This document shows positions 25,101-35,901 of a stretch of DNA of 64,000 bases, in pieces; the stretch's first letter is position 1; each line of letters opens with the position of its first letter. The position numbers and the translations under genes were made by a program. Location of the stretch: assembly GCF_029873635.1 (NCBI RefSeq), contig NC_080424.1:1715001-1779000 (forward strand). Direction: 5' to 3'. Source of the stretch: Malania oleifera (lineage: Eukaryota; Streptophyta; Magnoliopsida; Santalales; Ximeniaceae). Under the pieces are notes generated by a model that had not been told where the DNA came from, made no database searches, and worked only from the letters and a program-made list of their open reading frames with translations.

Positions 25101-25889
25101 TAGAGTTGCCATCATTTGCTGATATTTGTTTTCATGTCTTTTGTGCTTCCTTTAGCACACGTTGTCCTGCTTTGAGAGGACAACCTTTGTCACACATGGT
25201 GATTCTAGTTCTCTACTAAACAATTGTAGAAGTTATTGAGTTGGTTCCAACAATCGTGGTGGTAGAGATGGACGAGGTAGAAGCACTCCTTGCAAGTGCA
25301 CTTATTATGGATGAGGTAATCATATTATTGAGCAGTGTTAGGATATCCATGGTAGACCTTCACATGTTGCTAATGTAGCCACCACCAACTCCACCCCTTT
25401 TAGGGGCAGCCAATACAACCACCATCAACTCCACACCTTTGGGACCAAGTGAAGAGCAACATATTGTGTCTATGTTAGAGGAAGATTATTGCAAGTTCTA
25501 GCAGTATCAAACGTTATAACAAGCTTGTCTTCCTATTGCATCTCTTGCCCAAATAGGTAATCCCACATCATGTATTTCATCTAGTACTTTTCATCCTAGT
25601 CCTTGGGTTATAGACACCACTAATATTGATTATATCACATATATACCTAATTTCTTCTCTGTTCTTCAGTATCTTACAAATTTACCTTTTGTTACTCTTG
25701 TTGATGGATCCACCATTATTGTTGATGGAATTAGGATTGTAAAGTCCACTTCTTCTATTTCTCTTCCTTCAGTTTTGTATATTCCTAAGTTTCCTTTCAT
25801 TCTTATGTTTGTTAGCAAGATTACCAAATTCATGAATTGTCCAATAACATTCTTCCTTGATTCTATGGTTATTTAGGATTTGAAGAAGA

Positions 25890-26860
25890 GGAAGATGATT
25901 GGCGGAGGGCGTGACGTTGGTGAACTTTATCACTTTGAGTTGCTATCTCCTTCTATTGCCTATGTTTACTGCCACACCTCTCCAAATTTATTGTCGCCTT
26001 GGTCATCATTCATTAGAAAAGTTGAAATGTCTGGTTCTCAATTTGATTTTTGTGTTTGATCTTGATTGTGGGCCTTGTCAATTAGAAAACATCATCATGT
26101 CCCCTTTGCTTCTCGAGTTAAAAAACATGTTGCAAGCCCTTTCATGTTAGTTCATTTATGTTTGGAGTCCTAGTAGAATTGTGTCCAAGTTGGTTTTTCG
26201 ATACTTTTTAATCTTTGTGGATGATTATTCAAGGATCACTTGACTATATTTAATAAATGATTGTTCTTAGTTATTTCATGTATTTTGTGTCTTTGTTTTA
26301 AAATAAAGACTTAATTTTGTTAGCCAGTTCAAATACTTCAAAGTGATAATGCTAAAGAGTATTTCAATACTTAATTCACTACTTATATGACTTAGTTTGG
26401 TATTGTTCATCAATCATTCTATGCCCACACTCCTTAACAAAATGGTGTTGTAGAGAGGAAAAATAGACATATCCTTGAAATTACTCACACCTAACTTTAT
26501 CAGATGCATATGTACCAGAAGTGTTTTGGAGTGGTATTATACTTCTTGCTTTCTATCTTATCAACAAGATGTCATCCTCTGCTCTTAGTGATAAAATTTC
26601 CTACTCCATTCTCTTTCCTAATTCACATTTATTATTTTTACCTCCTTGTATAATTGGGTGTGTCTTTTATTCATTAACTAATTTCTGGGGTGGATAAGTT
26701 GGATCCTTGTGCTATAAAATGTGTGTTTCTAGGCTACTCATATACTTAAAAGGGATATTATTGTTATATTCCTACAATATATCACTCCTTTATTTTTGCA
26801 AATGTTACCTTCTTTGAGTTTATACCTCACTGCACTCAATATGAGTGCTTCTATTCTCAT
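25890..26860 (+). pseudogene. copia integrase pseudogene
   Basis: Shows HHSLEKLK near 26,007, FVDDYSRIT near 26,215, LQSDNAKEYFNT near 26,337 and QNGVVERKNRHILEITHT near 26,440. This is the usual order of the GAG-pre-integrase region and integrase core. Several stops interrupt it. Confidence 0.8.
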
Positions 26861-26923
26861 TGAGTCTCTTCCTCTATCTAATCTTCCAAATTCTAGTTTG
26901 TTGTCCTTACCAATTGATTGGCG

Positions 26924-26999
26924 TGCATCTAGTAGGAATTGACCCTACGAATTCGCCAATTATGATAATTGGGCGCTTTAACCATTCAGCCATAGACCA
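26924..26999 (-). pseudogene. Plastid trnI-CAU-derived fragment (NUPT)
   Basis: The minus strand reads TGGCTGAATGGTTAAAGCGC, then CATAATTGGCGAATTCGTAG, then TCAATTCCTACTAGATGCA, matching my memory of plastid tRNA-Ile(CAU) nearly base for base. The match continues a few bases past the tRNA 3' end (CGCCAAT), as in plastid DNA. The 5' acceptor strand is changed and the anticodon arm carries extra bases, so it cannot fold normally and is not a working tRNA gene. It sits inside the degenerate copia element, just downstream of its integrase. Confidence 0.82.
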
Positions 27000-27344
27000 C
27001 TTGTGTCTCCATATAGATTGAGTCCTTCTTATCATCTCTATTGTCCTAATTTGCAAATGTATTCACAACGGTGACTCCAAGGAAGAGAGTCCCCTTTAGC
27101 TTCTACTACCACACCTTTAATTTCCTCGTATCATAATCATATTTCCCACGATGTTGATCCTTCTATTGCTGTCCAGAAAGGAAAGTGCACATGTACATAA
27201 CATTCCATATCTAAATATGTTCGCTATGACTTCTTATCACCCTGCTATTATTTTTTTGTTATTGCTCTATCATTTGTCACCCTTCCTAAATTCGTTTCAG
27301 AAGCCTTAGCCCACTCTAGGTGGAGGAATGCAATCATTGAAGAG

Positions 27345-27490
27345 ATGAATGCTTTACAAGACAATGATATTTTGTACTTGGTATCTCTTCTTCCTAACAA
27401 CTCTGTGGTTGGTTAATGAATGCTTTACAAGACAATGATATTTTGAACTTGGTATCTCTTCGATCTTCCTAACAAGTTTGTGGTTGGTTG
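27345..27490 (+). repeat. Direct tandem duplication (about 72 bp) in copia RT
   Basis: The stretch beginning ATGAATGCTTTACAAGAC occurs at 27345 and again at 27416, each followed by near-identical sequence ending GTGGTTGGTT. It duplicates the region that encodes the start of the copia RT domain (EEMNALQDNDI). Confidence 0.9.
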
Positions 27491-27567
27491 TTGTTGGGTA
27501 TATATAGTGAAAGTCAACTGTGATGGTTTTATGGCTCGTCTAAAAGCATGTATTTTACGAAGGGGTA

Positions 27568-29447
27568 TGTAATGACCTCCTTATATACTCATATAAGAAA
27601 AATAAAATAAAAAAAAATAGTCAACCCGAACCCGTGATACTGTATTCATATACAATCCCAAAAATACAAAACACCCCTAGGATCTTACATCAAAATCCCC
27701 TGATCCTAGTCCAAACTTACCCTCCTAGCAGGGTAGTACAATCAATTCAACGACAGTCACGCTCTGCCGGTCTTTCTGGGTTTCCTGAAAATCATTTAAT
27801 GTTCAGGGGTGAGACACTTCTCAGTAAGGGAAAATAAACTAAATACACCTGTGTGGCAACATGAACATTTAATGCAATTATACATATACAGTAAATTTCA
27901 TATATCTAAAACATTCATCATAACCTACTAAATAATTATATACTTTCGTATTTTCTAATAAATTCTATAATTCATAAAATGTCTATTATAGCTGATAATA
28001 CTGAAAACATACCCAAGATGAATAGCTAGCTGGTGTCATGTATTACCCCCCATGACGGGTTGTGCAGCCGAAGGCGGGACCTGACAATGGCTGGCCAACC
28101 ACTGCCGAGTTAAAAATGTCTGTAAGTACGATGGGCCCGCCACACCCTGGTCCGGACTGCCAGGTGGACCTACAACTCTACAAGGAAAGCTACATCGACT
28201 ATCTATCTCCCACCCCCCTCGTGGGGTGGTTAGCACTAATCTGAACATAGATATCTGATCTATATAGCTATGGTACCGTGCTCCTAAACTGAACTAAACT
28301 AACATCTGCATTCTGATAACATATAGTACATGATAATATGCATTTAACATAAATGGATTGATAGCATTTCTATACTTTCATAAATACGGCCTTGCACCGA
28401 ACATTTCATAAATACGGCCTCACGCTAAAATCATAAGTAAAACATGGCCTTGCGCTGGCTATCAATCACGGCCTTACGCCGAAAATCTCATACATATAAT
28501 TCTGAACAAATAATTCATTTATCATGTACTTTAAAATCATAATGTACTGCATTCTTTCATAACTTCTGAAAATAGGCTTTATTCATAAAAATTGTCATAT
28601 CATAATACTTCCCACGTAAAGTAATATTCATGCCACACATTTTTGTATAAAACCATTCATTATATTCTAAAATCATAATTTCTGGCATCTCATACATATA
28701 TATGCATTTCAACATAATAGTAGTATTTTCCCAAATATACATTTCCTCCGTAATATACAAATATAATACATGCTTTCCTGAAAATTAATTTGCTGATAAA
28801 TAATAATAATATTTTGTATGGAAAATAACTGCTTTAGTTTATTCCCTTACCTGGTACTGAAAAGAAACCCTCCAAAAATTCCACTCATACTGCACTCACA
28901 GGGTTTCCCATTCAACACCCTAAATTCAACAACTCTCAAAACTAAAATTTAGTATTTTCACGTGAATATCATTTCCTATAACTATGAAAAAACCAAATTT
29001 GGCATAAAAAGTCTTACCTTAACTCAGGGGTGAACTTCAACTCAAACCCACCAATGATTCGCTCTGGTTGATATGCAAAGAACTTCTTCAGGAGTGTCGT
29101 GGTGGCTTCAGATCACCAAACCGGCATAAATCCAGCCCGATATCGTAGAAAGAAGGTAGGAGGGACATAGAGGAGAGAGAGAGTGTAAGAATTTCTGAGT
29201 TTTGTGTGTTTAAACTAAGTTTTAGGCTATTTATACTAGGGGCCTCATCGACGAGGTTAGGAGAAAATTCGTCGACGAACATCCCCCTTCGTCGAAGAAA
29301 TTCAGAGTTGCCCAAAACAACCTCTCAGTATCTTCTCGTCGACGAGGCACACCTTCGTCGACGAAGGCTGCTGCCTCCTTCTTGTTCGATTCCCATTTTA
29401 CCTTTTTCTTTATTATTTAAAATACCATTATTCCTCGAGTCATTATA
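27568..29447 (-). mobile_element. Solo LTR 4 (1,880 bp), same family, inverted, TSD GGGTA
   Basis: Starts TGTAATGACC and ends GTCATTATA on the plus strand. The perfect 5-bp duplication GGGTA is at 27563-27567 and 29448-29452. It interrupts the copia RT just at the conserved ARL...KGY region. Minus-strand features: TCGTCGACGA motifs (29,245-29,375), TATAAATA (29235-29228), AAGGTAAGAC (29020-29011), several GGCCTTGCGCCGG-type units (28,385-28,480) and the GTGTCTCACCCC block near 27,810. Confidence 0.87.
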
Positions 29448-29989
29448 GGGTACATAAGTACATTTGTTCATCTCCTTGGCTATCAGTTATTACTAGCCTC
29501 TCCATTAGTTAGATGTGAAAAATTTCTTCTTGCATAGCGAACTTGAGGAGGAGGTCTACGAGCAACCACCTAAGCTTGTTGCTTAAGGGGAGTCAAGCTT
29601 AGTATGTCGGCTCAAGAAGACACTAAATGGTTTAAAACACTCTTTTAGAGCGTGGTTTGGTCAATTAAATGTTATGCTTGAGTTTGGTCTTCAACAGTGT
29701 GTAGTGGATCACAGTGTTTTATCATCATACTTCACTAGGTAAGATCCTTCTTATTGTGTATATGGATGATATTGTTATTACAGATGATGATATAAATGTA
29801 TTCAAAGTCTTGCAACAAGTTTTGTGAGTCAATTTATGGATTCTCCGAGGATAAGTCACTAGACGCAGTAACTTGCATCTTGAGATGTCTCAAAGGTGCA
29901 CCTGAGAGAGGTATTTTGTATCAAGATCAGGGCCAACCTTATATTTAGGGATATATGGTTGCATATTGGGCCAAGTTGTTTTTTGATTG

Positions 29990-30420
29990 AAGATCCACAA
30001 CTGAGAATTGTATCTTGATGGTAATTTGGTTTCTTGGAAGAGTAAGAAATAAATTACGGTGGCCAAGTCAAGTGTTGAATCATATAGAGCAATTGCTCAA
30101 ACTACTTATAAACTTATTTGGTTGAAAATCACGTTGAAAGAATTGGGTTTTCCACATTCTCATTCTATGGAGTTGATGTGTCATAATCAAGATTCTTTTC
30201 GTACTGCCTTCAACCTGGTCTTTTATGAGCGAATGGAACACATTGAAGTTGATTCCCATTTGTTCAAAAGAAACTAGTGCAGAAGCTCATTACTACCACT
30301 AATGTGAAATCTAATATATAGTTTGCTAATTTTTTTTCTAAAGCTTTTGGGGGGAGTTTCTTGTTAAATTTATTTGTAACAAGATAGGAGCATATGATAT
30401 TTATGCTCCAACTTGAGGGG
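29990..30420 (+). pseudogene. copia RNase H pseudogene
   Basis: VAKSSVESYRAIAQTTYKLI, then ELGFPHSHSMELMCHNQDSF and ERMEHIEVDSHLF match copia RNase H. It ends in ACLYDIYAPT-type sequence, a stop and the polypurine tract just before the 3' LTR. The catalytic region is altered and frames shift before it. Confidence 0.8.
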
Positions 30421-30577
30421 GAGTATTAAAGGTTATTTTAGTCTTTTAGAATTATTATTAAATGTTTTAATATGTAGTAAGAGTACTATAATCATTAGAA
30501 TTTATTTGGTTTGTATTATAAATAAAGTGAAAGGCCTATCTTTAAGTCAGGTTATTCATCTAATCAAAATCTCAACA

Positions 30578-30989
30578 GTCTTGAAATTCGAAAAATGAGA
30601 AGTCAAAAGCATATGTTAAGCCTACAAATAAAAAACACAAAATCTACTCTACTAACTAGCAATTAGAAAAAATTAAGAAAAAACATTAAAAGTTAAAAAA
30701 ATAATCAAGAGAGGGTGGATTCATTATCTTTTAAAATTTATCCATCAATTTCCAGTGTTAAATGGTGTTTAAGAAAGAGAATAACAACTAGCACTTGCAT
30801 ATACCAAAGGTCCAAAGTCACCTATTCAAGGTGAAGTCAAGGTGCAACATTTTTGGGGGTTGAGTGAAGCTTAGCAAGTAGCTTTGAAGATAGATTTAAG
30901 GCTATCTAGACTTGGAGCAAAGAAATGTGTTAGTCTTTACCCTTTTTGCAAAGGCAATACTGCTAATACTGATGTATCTACTTCTAAGT
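30578..30989. other. AT-rich spacer, nothing recognised
   Basis: Lies between the copia 3' LTR and the first readable gypsy sequence. It may be decayed gypsy gag, but no motif supports that. Confidence 0.3.
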
Positions 30990-31785
30990 CAAACACAACT
31001 AATTAGAGGCTCTACTAAAGAAGGAAACAAGTTAGCTCATATAACCCATGTTGGAGTTTGTAATAATCATTGACCCTCAAGTGCAAGAAGGTTGCCCACT
31101 TCTCCAAAGTGATAGTTGAACTTATTGAAGAAGACCATGAGAACTTCTATGATGACTCTAATCAATCAACCTCCATTTTATAGGGAAGAAGATTTGAAAC
31201 ATAAAGAGATTAAAGTGAGAGCTTGTTCATTTAAAGAGCCCATTCTAATCTAAACATCAAGTTTGGGGAAGGTTGGCCAGCTTCGCTACAGCATAAAACA
31301 CTCCCTACAAATCTCCTAACAAGTATTGCAAATGTTTACAATAGTCATTGATGGTGGGGGTTGTGCAAACATAATTTCTCAAAAGATGATATACAAGTTC
31401 AAATTAAAGATTGGACTCCATCTAAGTCCTTATTGAATTACTTGGTTCAAGAAATTTAATTAGGTGATGGCTTCCTAGAGATGTTATGTTTCATTTTCTA
31501 CCTATAAAATTATAAAGATGAAGTTTGATGTGATACGATGATCTTCACAATATGTTGAACATATTGTTCATCATGATAGTCATAAGAACACCAATGCCTT
31601 AAACGAAAGGGTGATGTGGAAATTGTACTCTTGCCAAGTAAGGAGAGATTGCTCCAAAATCTTCCAAAGAGAAAATAATAACTTTCTCACTTTTACCTCA
31701 ATTCACTAAAGTGAAGAAAATGAAATTGTGTATTTGTTGGTGGCTAAAAAAAAGGATGAAACCTTTGTAATTCCTATATAATAGG

Positions 31786-32350
31786 GTTGGAAGACTTTTT
31801 GGAGGAGTTTCAAGATGTTATGTTTGAAGATCTACCAGGCTACCTCCTTTAAGAGATTGATCTTATTCCAAGTGACACTATTCCTAAAAAAGGTCCCCAT
31901 CAAATGACTCCTAAATAGCATGAAGAGCTAAACAGATTAGCGATGGACTTTTTGAAGAAAATCTATCTTAGAGAAAGCAAGAGTCCATGTTCATTTCTAA
32001 CCTTATTAATTCCCAAAAAGGATGAAACATGGTTGGTGTGTGTGTAGATAATTGTGTATTTGTATTGACGTTACGTAGTATCATTAAACATGCAGGGTTG
32101 GAAGTTTTTGTTGGAGTTTCGGGATGTTATGTCTAAAGGTTTACATGCTAGCTCTTTTAAGAGATCGATCTATTTCAAGTGATGCTCTTCCTAACAAAGT
32201 TCACTATTAAATGACTCTAGAGGAGCATTACGAGTTAAACTAGAAAGTGATGAACTCTTTGAAGAAAGTTGTATCAGTTAAAGTATGAGTCCTTATTCAA
32301 ATATAACCTTATTAACTCCCAAAAAAAAAGATGAAACGTGGAAGGTGTGT
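31786..32350 (+). repeat. Diverged direct duplication in gypsy pol (about 255-bp units)
   Basis: 31,786-32,040 and 32,094-32,350 both read GGGTTGGAAG...TTTTGGAG, then the LPG/IDLIPSD-like region, ending in AAAAAGGATGAAAC or AAAAAGATGAAACGTGG. Many substitutions separate the copies, so the duplication is old. Confidence 0.8.
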
Positions 32351-32361
32351 GAGGTCAATCG

Positions 32362-34571
32362 TGTAAAGACTTGGAGAATTTATGGTAATTAAATAATAAA
32401 AGAAAGGAGTAAGTAAAGGAAAATTCTAAGAAGGTCAGGAGGGTCTCGTCGACGAACGGGGAGCGTTCATCGACGAACAGGCTGTTGGGATCGTCGACGT
32501 GGACACGTTTCTCATTGGCGAAAATATACTTAGAGGACGATTTTTAAGACCCAAATTTCGTCAATGAGTAGTAGGGTTCGTCGAGGAAACTCCTATAGGA
32601 CTCGTTGACGAGGTGACATGGCTCGTCGATGAGGCCACATGTCAAGACACCTATAAATATGCAAAAATGGGTTTCAGCGAAGGAAATGTTTCTCTCTCTC
32701 TCTCTCTCTCTCTCTAAAAACGGGATTCTCTCACTTTTCTCTAAGTTTTCGGCTCCGTCTCTCCTCGGTTCGATGATTAGAAGCTACCATGGTGATCTTG
32801 GGGAGATTCTCTACAATATAACCGGAGTGAAATGTCGATTTGAAAAGTTTGGGAACCATCCCAAAACCAGGGTGAGTGAATTATTTGAGCATTTTCAGTA
32901 TTACCTAGTTCATTTGAAGTTAGATTTAGTATTATCTGCGAATATACTAGAGTTTTTTTGAATAAAATTTGAGTATTATATTTTCAGAAATAGGGCCCTG
33001 CAGATATGGATGGGGAACCCTAGTGAGTATTTTTAGAAGCCCAAGTAAATTATATTTCAGAAATTTACGAGTTTGTAGGTTCGGGATAATATAGTTGATT
33101 TACTAGAAATATGCATATGGGTATTATTTTAAGATTTTAGGGAGAATACGCCGTGTGCGTGAGGATTAAGCTGGAGGCGAGCCTTCCAGCCAGTTAGGTA
33201 AGGGAAATATGCTATGCTAGGAATTTTAGCAAGTTTACGAAAAAATTATGTATATATATACCAATCTACTGTTTAGTTTTTCCAGAATATGAGTTGTACT
33301 ATTTGTGTGGCCTGAGTAGATATTTGCCTGATACAGAAACTACATAGTTTTTCAGAATATCATGATTAATAGTATATATATATATAGACAAATATTTACC
33401 AGACATATATTTTACAGACCAGTATTTTACAGTAATTACAGAATGCCATGTTTTCCAAAACCATAACACACACACTTTACAGATTATTCAGTCAAATATT
33501 ACAGTCAGACATATAGTTAGTTTATTCAGATATTACAGTATTTATAGATCAGGTTTATAATGTTATGGTTATTTTGGTAACATGATGAAAACAGTAGGGT
33601 AATTATAGTAATAGTATATACAACATCAGATCCCTGATGAATTACTTTAGACAGATTCAGTCAGCAGAGTACGGTACCGTTGCTATTTTCAGACCAGAGT
33701 GCAACCACATATCTTAGATAGTATGTGGATTTCGTCAACTGTGGCTTAGAGAGTTTGTAGTCTCCCCAGTACTCTGGGTTGAAGGGACCCAGTTTGACGA
33801 GGTAGTTTTCCAGTTCCATGCTTAGGAGAGGACGCAGTTTGGCCAAACTGAGGATTTGTAGAGTTTAGTTGACTTACTTGGTAGGCCAACCAGGACTAAG
33901 TCCCACCTTCGGGCCACACAACCCTATCATGAGGGGTTAAATCATGACATACAATTTTCTAGGGAAAAATCTCAGTTATGTATATGTATATAGATTTACA
34001 GAATTTTCAGCAAATATAGTATGATATTAGAAGTATGAAAAGTAGAAAACTCAGATGATACATTTATGTTTTAAACTATGATAAATGTAAGTTTTACATT
34101 ATATTGATTTTCCAGTTTATACAATTTCAGATATTGTCATTATAGTATTTATGCAACTCGGTTGCCACACACTAGTAATAGCATATTTCAACTTATTGAG
34201 TGTCGTCTCATCCCAGCAATTTAACATTTTTCAGTCAAACCAGTTAGGTGAGCAAATTAGGCTCGCAGATAGAGAGATCTTTTCTTTTGCCCTGCTTAAA
34301 GGGTAAGTGTATTTAGGGAATTATGTTTTTGAGCAAATGGTACTGGGGTGATGTGTAAATATGTATATATGGTTTGGGAACACTAAATTATGGTATTGTA
34401 AATATGAGGGTATGACTTTATGTTTTCCGCTGCATAGGTGTGTCCATTTGTGTACAGAGATATCTCAATGCCCATTTGAGGTCTGAGATGTTATAGCAGG
34501 TATAACAGGGGTATGAGAGGAATTTATATTTTATAAAAAGAAAATTTTGGTATAATTTTTGGGTCGTTACA
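32362..34571 (+). mobile_element. Solo LTR 5 (2,210 bp), same family, TSD AATCG
   Basis: Starts TGTAAAGACTTGG and ends GGGTCGTTACA, flanked by a perfect AATCG duplication (32357-32361 and 34572-34576) within the gypsy RT. Palindrome array at 32,445-32,635; TATAAATA at 32652-32659; (TC)n tract at about 32,692-32,715; donor-like CAGGGTGAG at 32868-32876; GGGCCACACAACCC block near 33,912; TGTCGTCTCATCCC block near 34,200. Confidence 0.87.
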
Positions 34572-35300
34572 AATCGTATACTAGTTGTATAACCATTAAG
34601 GATCAATTCCCCATTCCAAAGGTGATATTATGTTTAATATGCTTTTTGATGCTCAAATGTTCTTCAAGATTGATCTTAGAAGCAGGTACCATCAAATTTG
34701 GGTCTAAGACCAATGCTAAATGAAACATTGTAGTTGAAAGTAGGAAAAACTCTTATAAATATCTTATTATGTCATTTTGCTTCATGAATGCCTTAAAGTT
34801 ATTTTATGAGGGTAGTTAATCATGTCCTCCATCCTTCCATTGGCAATTTTGTTGTGTATTTTAATGATATCTTTGCTTATAGTCATGGTAAAAGTGAACA
34901 TGTGAATTATTTGAGCCTCCAATAATTCACTTGTTGAATTAAGATATCTTGTGGGTTGTTCTAAGTTCTTTTAACTATGAGTGGTGAAAAATTTTATCAA
35001 AATTTCAAAAGTGCTATTTCATGACTTTTAGCCTAGTCTTCTTGGACTTTCTCTCGACTCCTATAAGATTGGAGTGGTAAGAAGATTAAAGATCAAAGAA
35101 TAGTCAACACCAACCACTATATACAAGTTGTGAAGCTTAATTGGCCTCACTCCACTATTGATCATAAGGAATTTTAGTATCATTGCATAAAAAATGACAA
35201 CTTTAAGGGTTGAAATATTCTACTTGTTTTACATATTTGTCAAAAAATTTCATGAATTTGTGATGACAAAGAAAACATTTTGTAACATTGAATAAATATA

Positions 35301-35768
35301 GGTTTGAAATTACCCACACACACACATATTATTGATGGTTTAGAAATATATTTCAATGGACATAATAGTTTGGGAAATGGGCCCACCCTTATTGTTCTAC
35401 AACTAGCTTCTAAGGTGCGTAATTAATAGTTCTATTAATCCATAATTAATAAAGTTAAAAAGTTCATCTTGTAATATTAATTTTTGAACTAAAATTTCTT
35501 TATGTATGTCTATGCATACAATAGTAAAGACTAATTAAAAGTACTTACGAAATATGATGAAGTTCACGATGAAATGTAATGAATTGGGAGTAGAATTAAT
35601 GGAAAATTTATATGATGAATATGTAAAATATTAAAGGCCAATTTCATTCTATTTTGTTATTCTCTTGTTCTACAATTAAAAGAAAATTTGAATCACAACA
35701 ATTTTTTGTGAGGCAAATTGAATCATAGTTGTCCCATGTGAATTTTTCTTCATTTTTGACTTTAGTTG

Positions 35769-35771
<3 letters not shown>
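35301..35771. other. AT-rich spacer, nothing recognised
   Basis: Follows the last readable gypsy sequence. No coding or repeat signal could be assigned. Confidence 0.3.
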
Positions 35772-35849
<78 letters not shown>

Positions 35850-35852
35850 ACA
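35772..35852. repeat. (TC)n(AC)n compound microsatellite
   Basis: About 26 TC units followed by about 14 CA units without interruption. Confidence 0.97.
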
Positions 35853-35901
35853 TTCTCATGTGTTTTTCTTTTATGATTTTCTTTATATTTTAAATCTTTA
35901 A

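Larger units (their letters stand above)
23790..30577 (+). mobile_element. Ty1/copia element with short LTRs, degenerate, interrupted by solo LTR 4
   Basis: Two related LTRs of about 155-170 bp bracket the element (about 23,790-23,957 and 30,424-30,577). Both contain GTATTATAAATA and both end near CTCAACA. A primer-binding-like TTATCAGAGC (initiator Met tRNA type) follows the 5' LTR at 23960-23969. In order: gag (UBN2-like, about 24,590-25,090), protease/linker (about 25,600-25,880), integrase (about 25,900-26,850), start of RT (27,330-27,567), solo LTR 4, remaining RT, RNase H (about 30,000-30,290, with VAKSSVESYRAIAQTTYKLI) and the tail AYDIYAPT before GAGGGGGAG. Many stops and frameshifts, so inactive. 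Its LTR resembles that of the copia element at 43,581-48,289, so both belong to one family. Confidence 0.9.
30990..35300 (+). mobile_element. Ty3/gypsy gag-pol relic, interrupted by solo LTR 5
   Basis: Protease-like INGGGCANVISQKM is near 31,350 (family form DGGSCTNVAS, with the catalytic Asp changed). A linker follows: LEDFLEEFQDVMFEDLPGYL, then IDLIPSDTIPKKGPHQMTP. The RT entry (LIPKKDETW) appears twice because of an internal duplication. After solo LTR 5 the RT resumes with IKDQFPIP, then KIDLRSRYHQIW, then FNDIFAYSHGK (normally FDDI) near 34,860. LTRs of this element were not found. Stops are frequent, so it is inactive. Confidence 0.83.

Noticed and set aside
26924-26999. Functional tRNA gene
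   Set aside because: The acceptor stem 5' strand is altered and the anticodon arm has extra bases. It is a plastid-derived fragment inside a retroelement.
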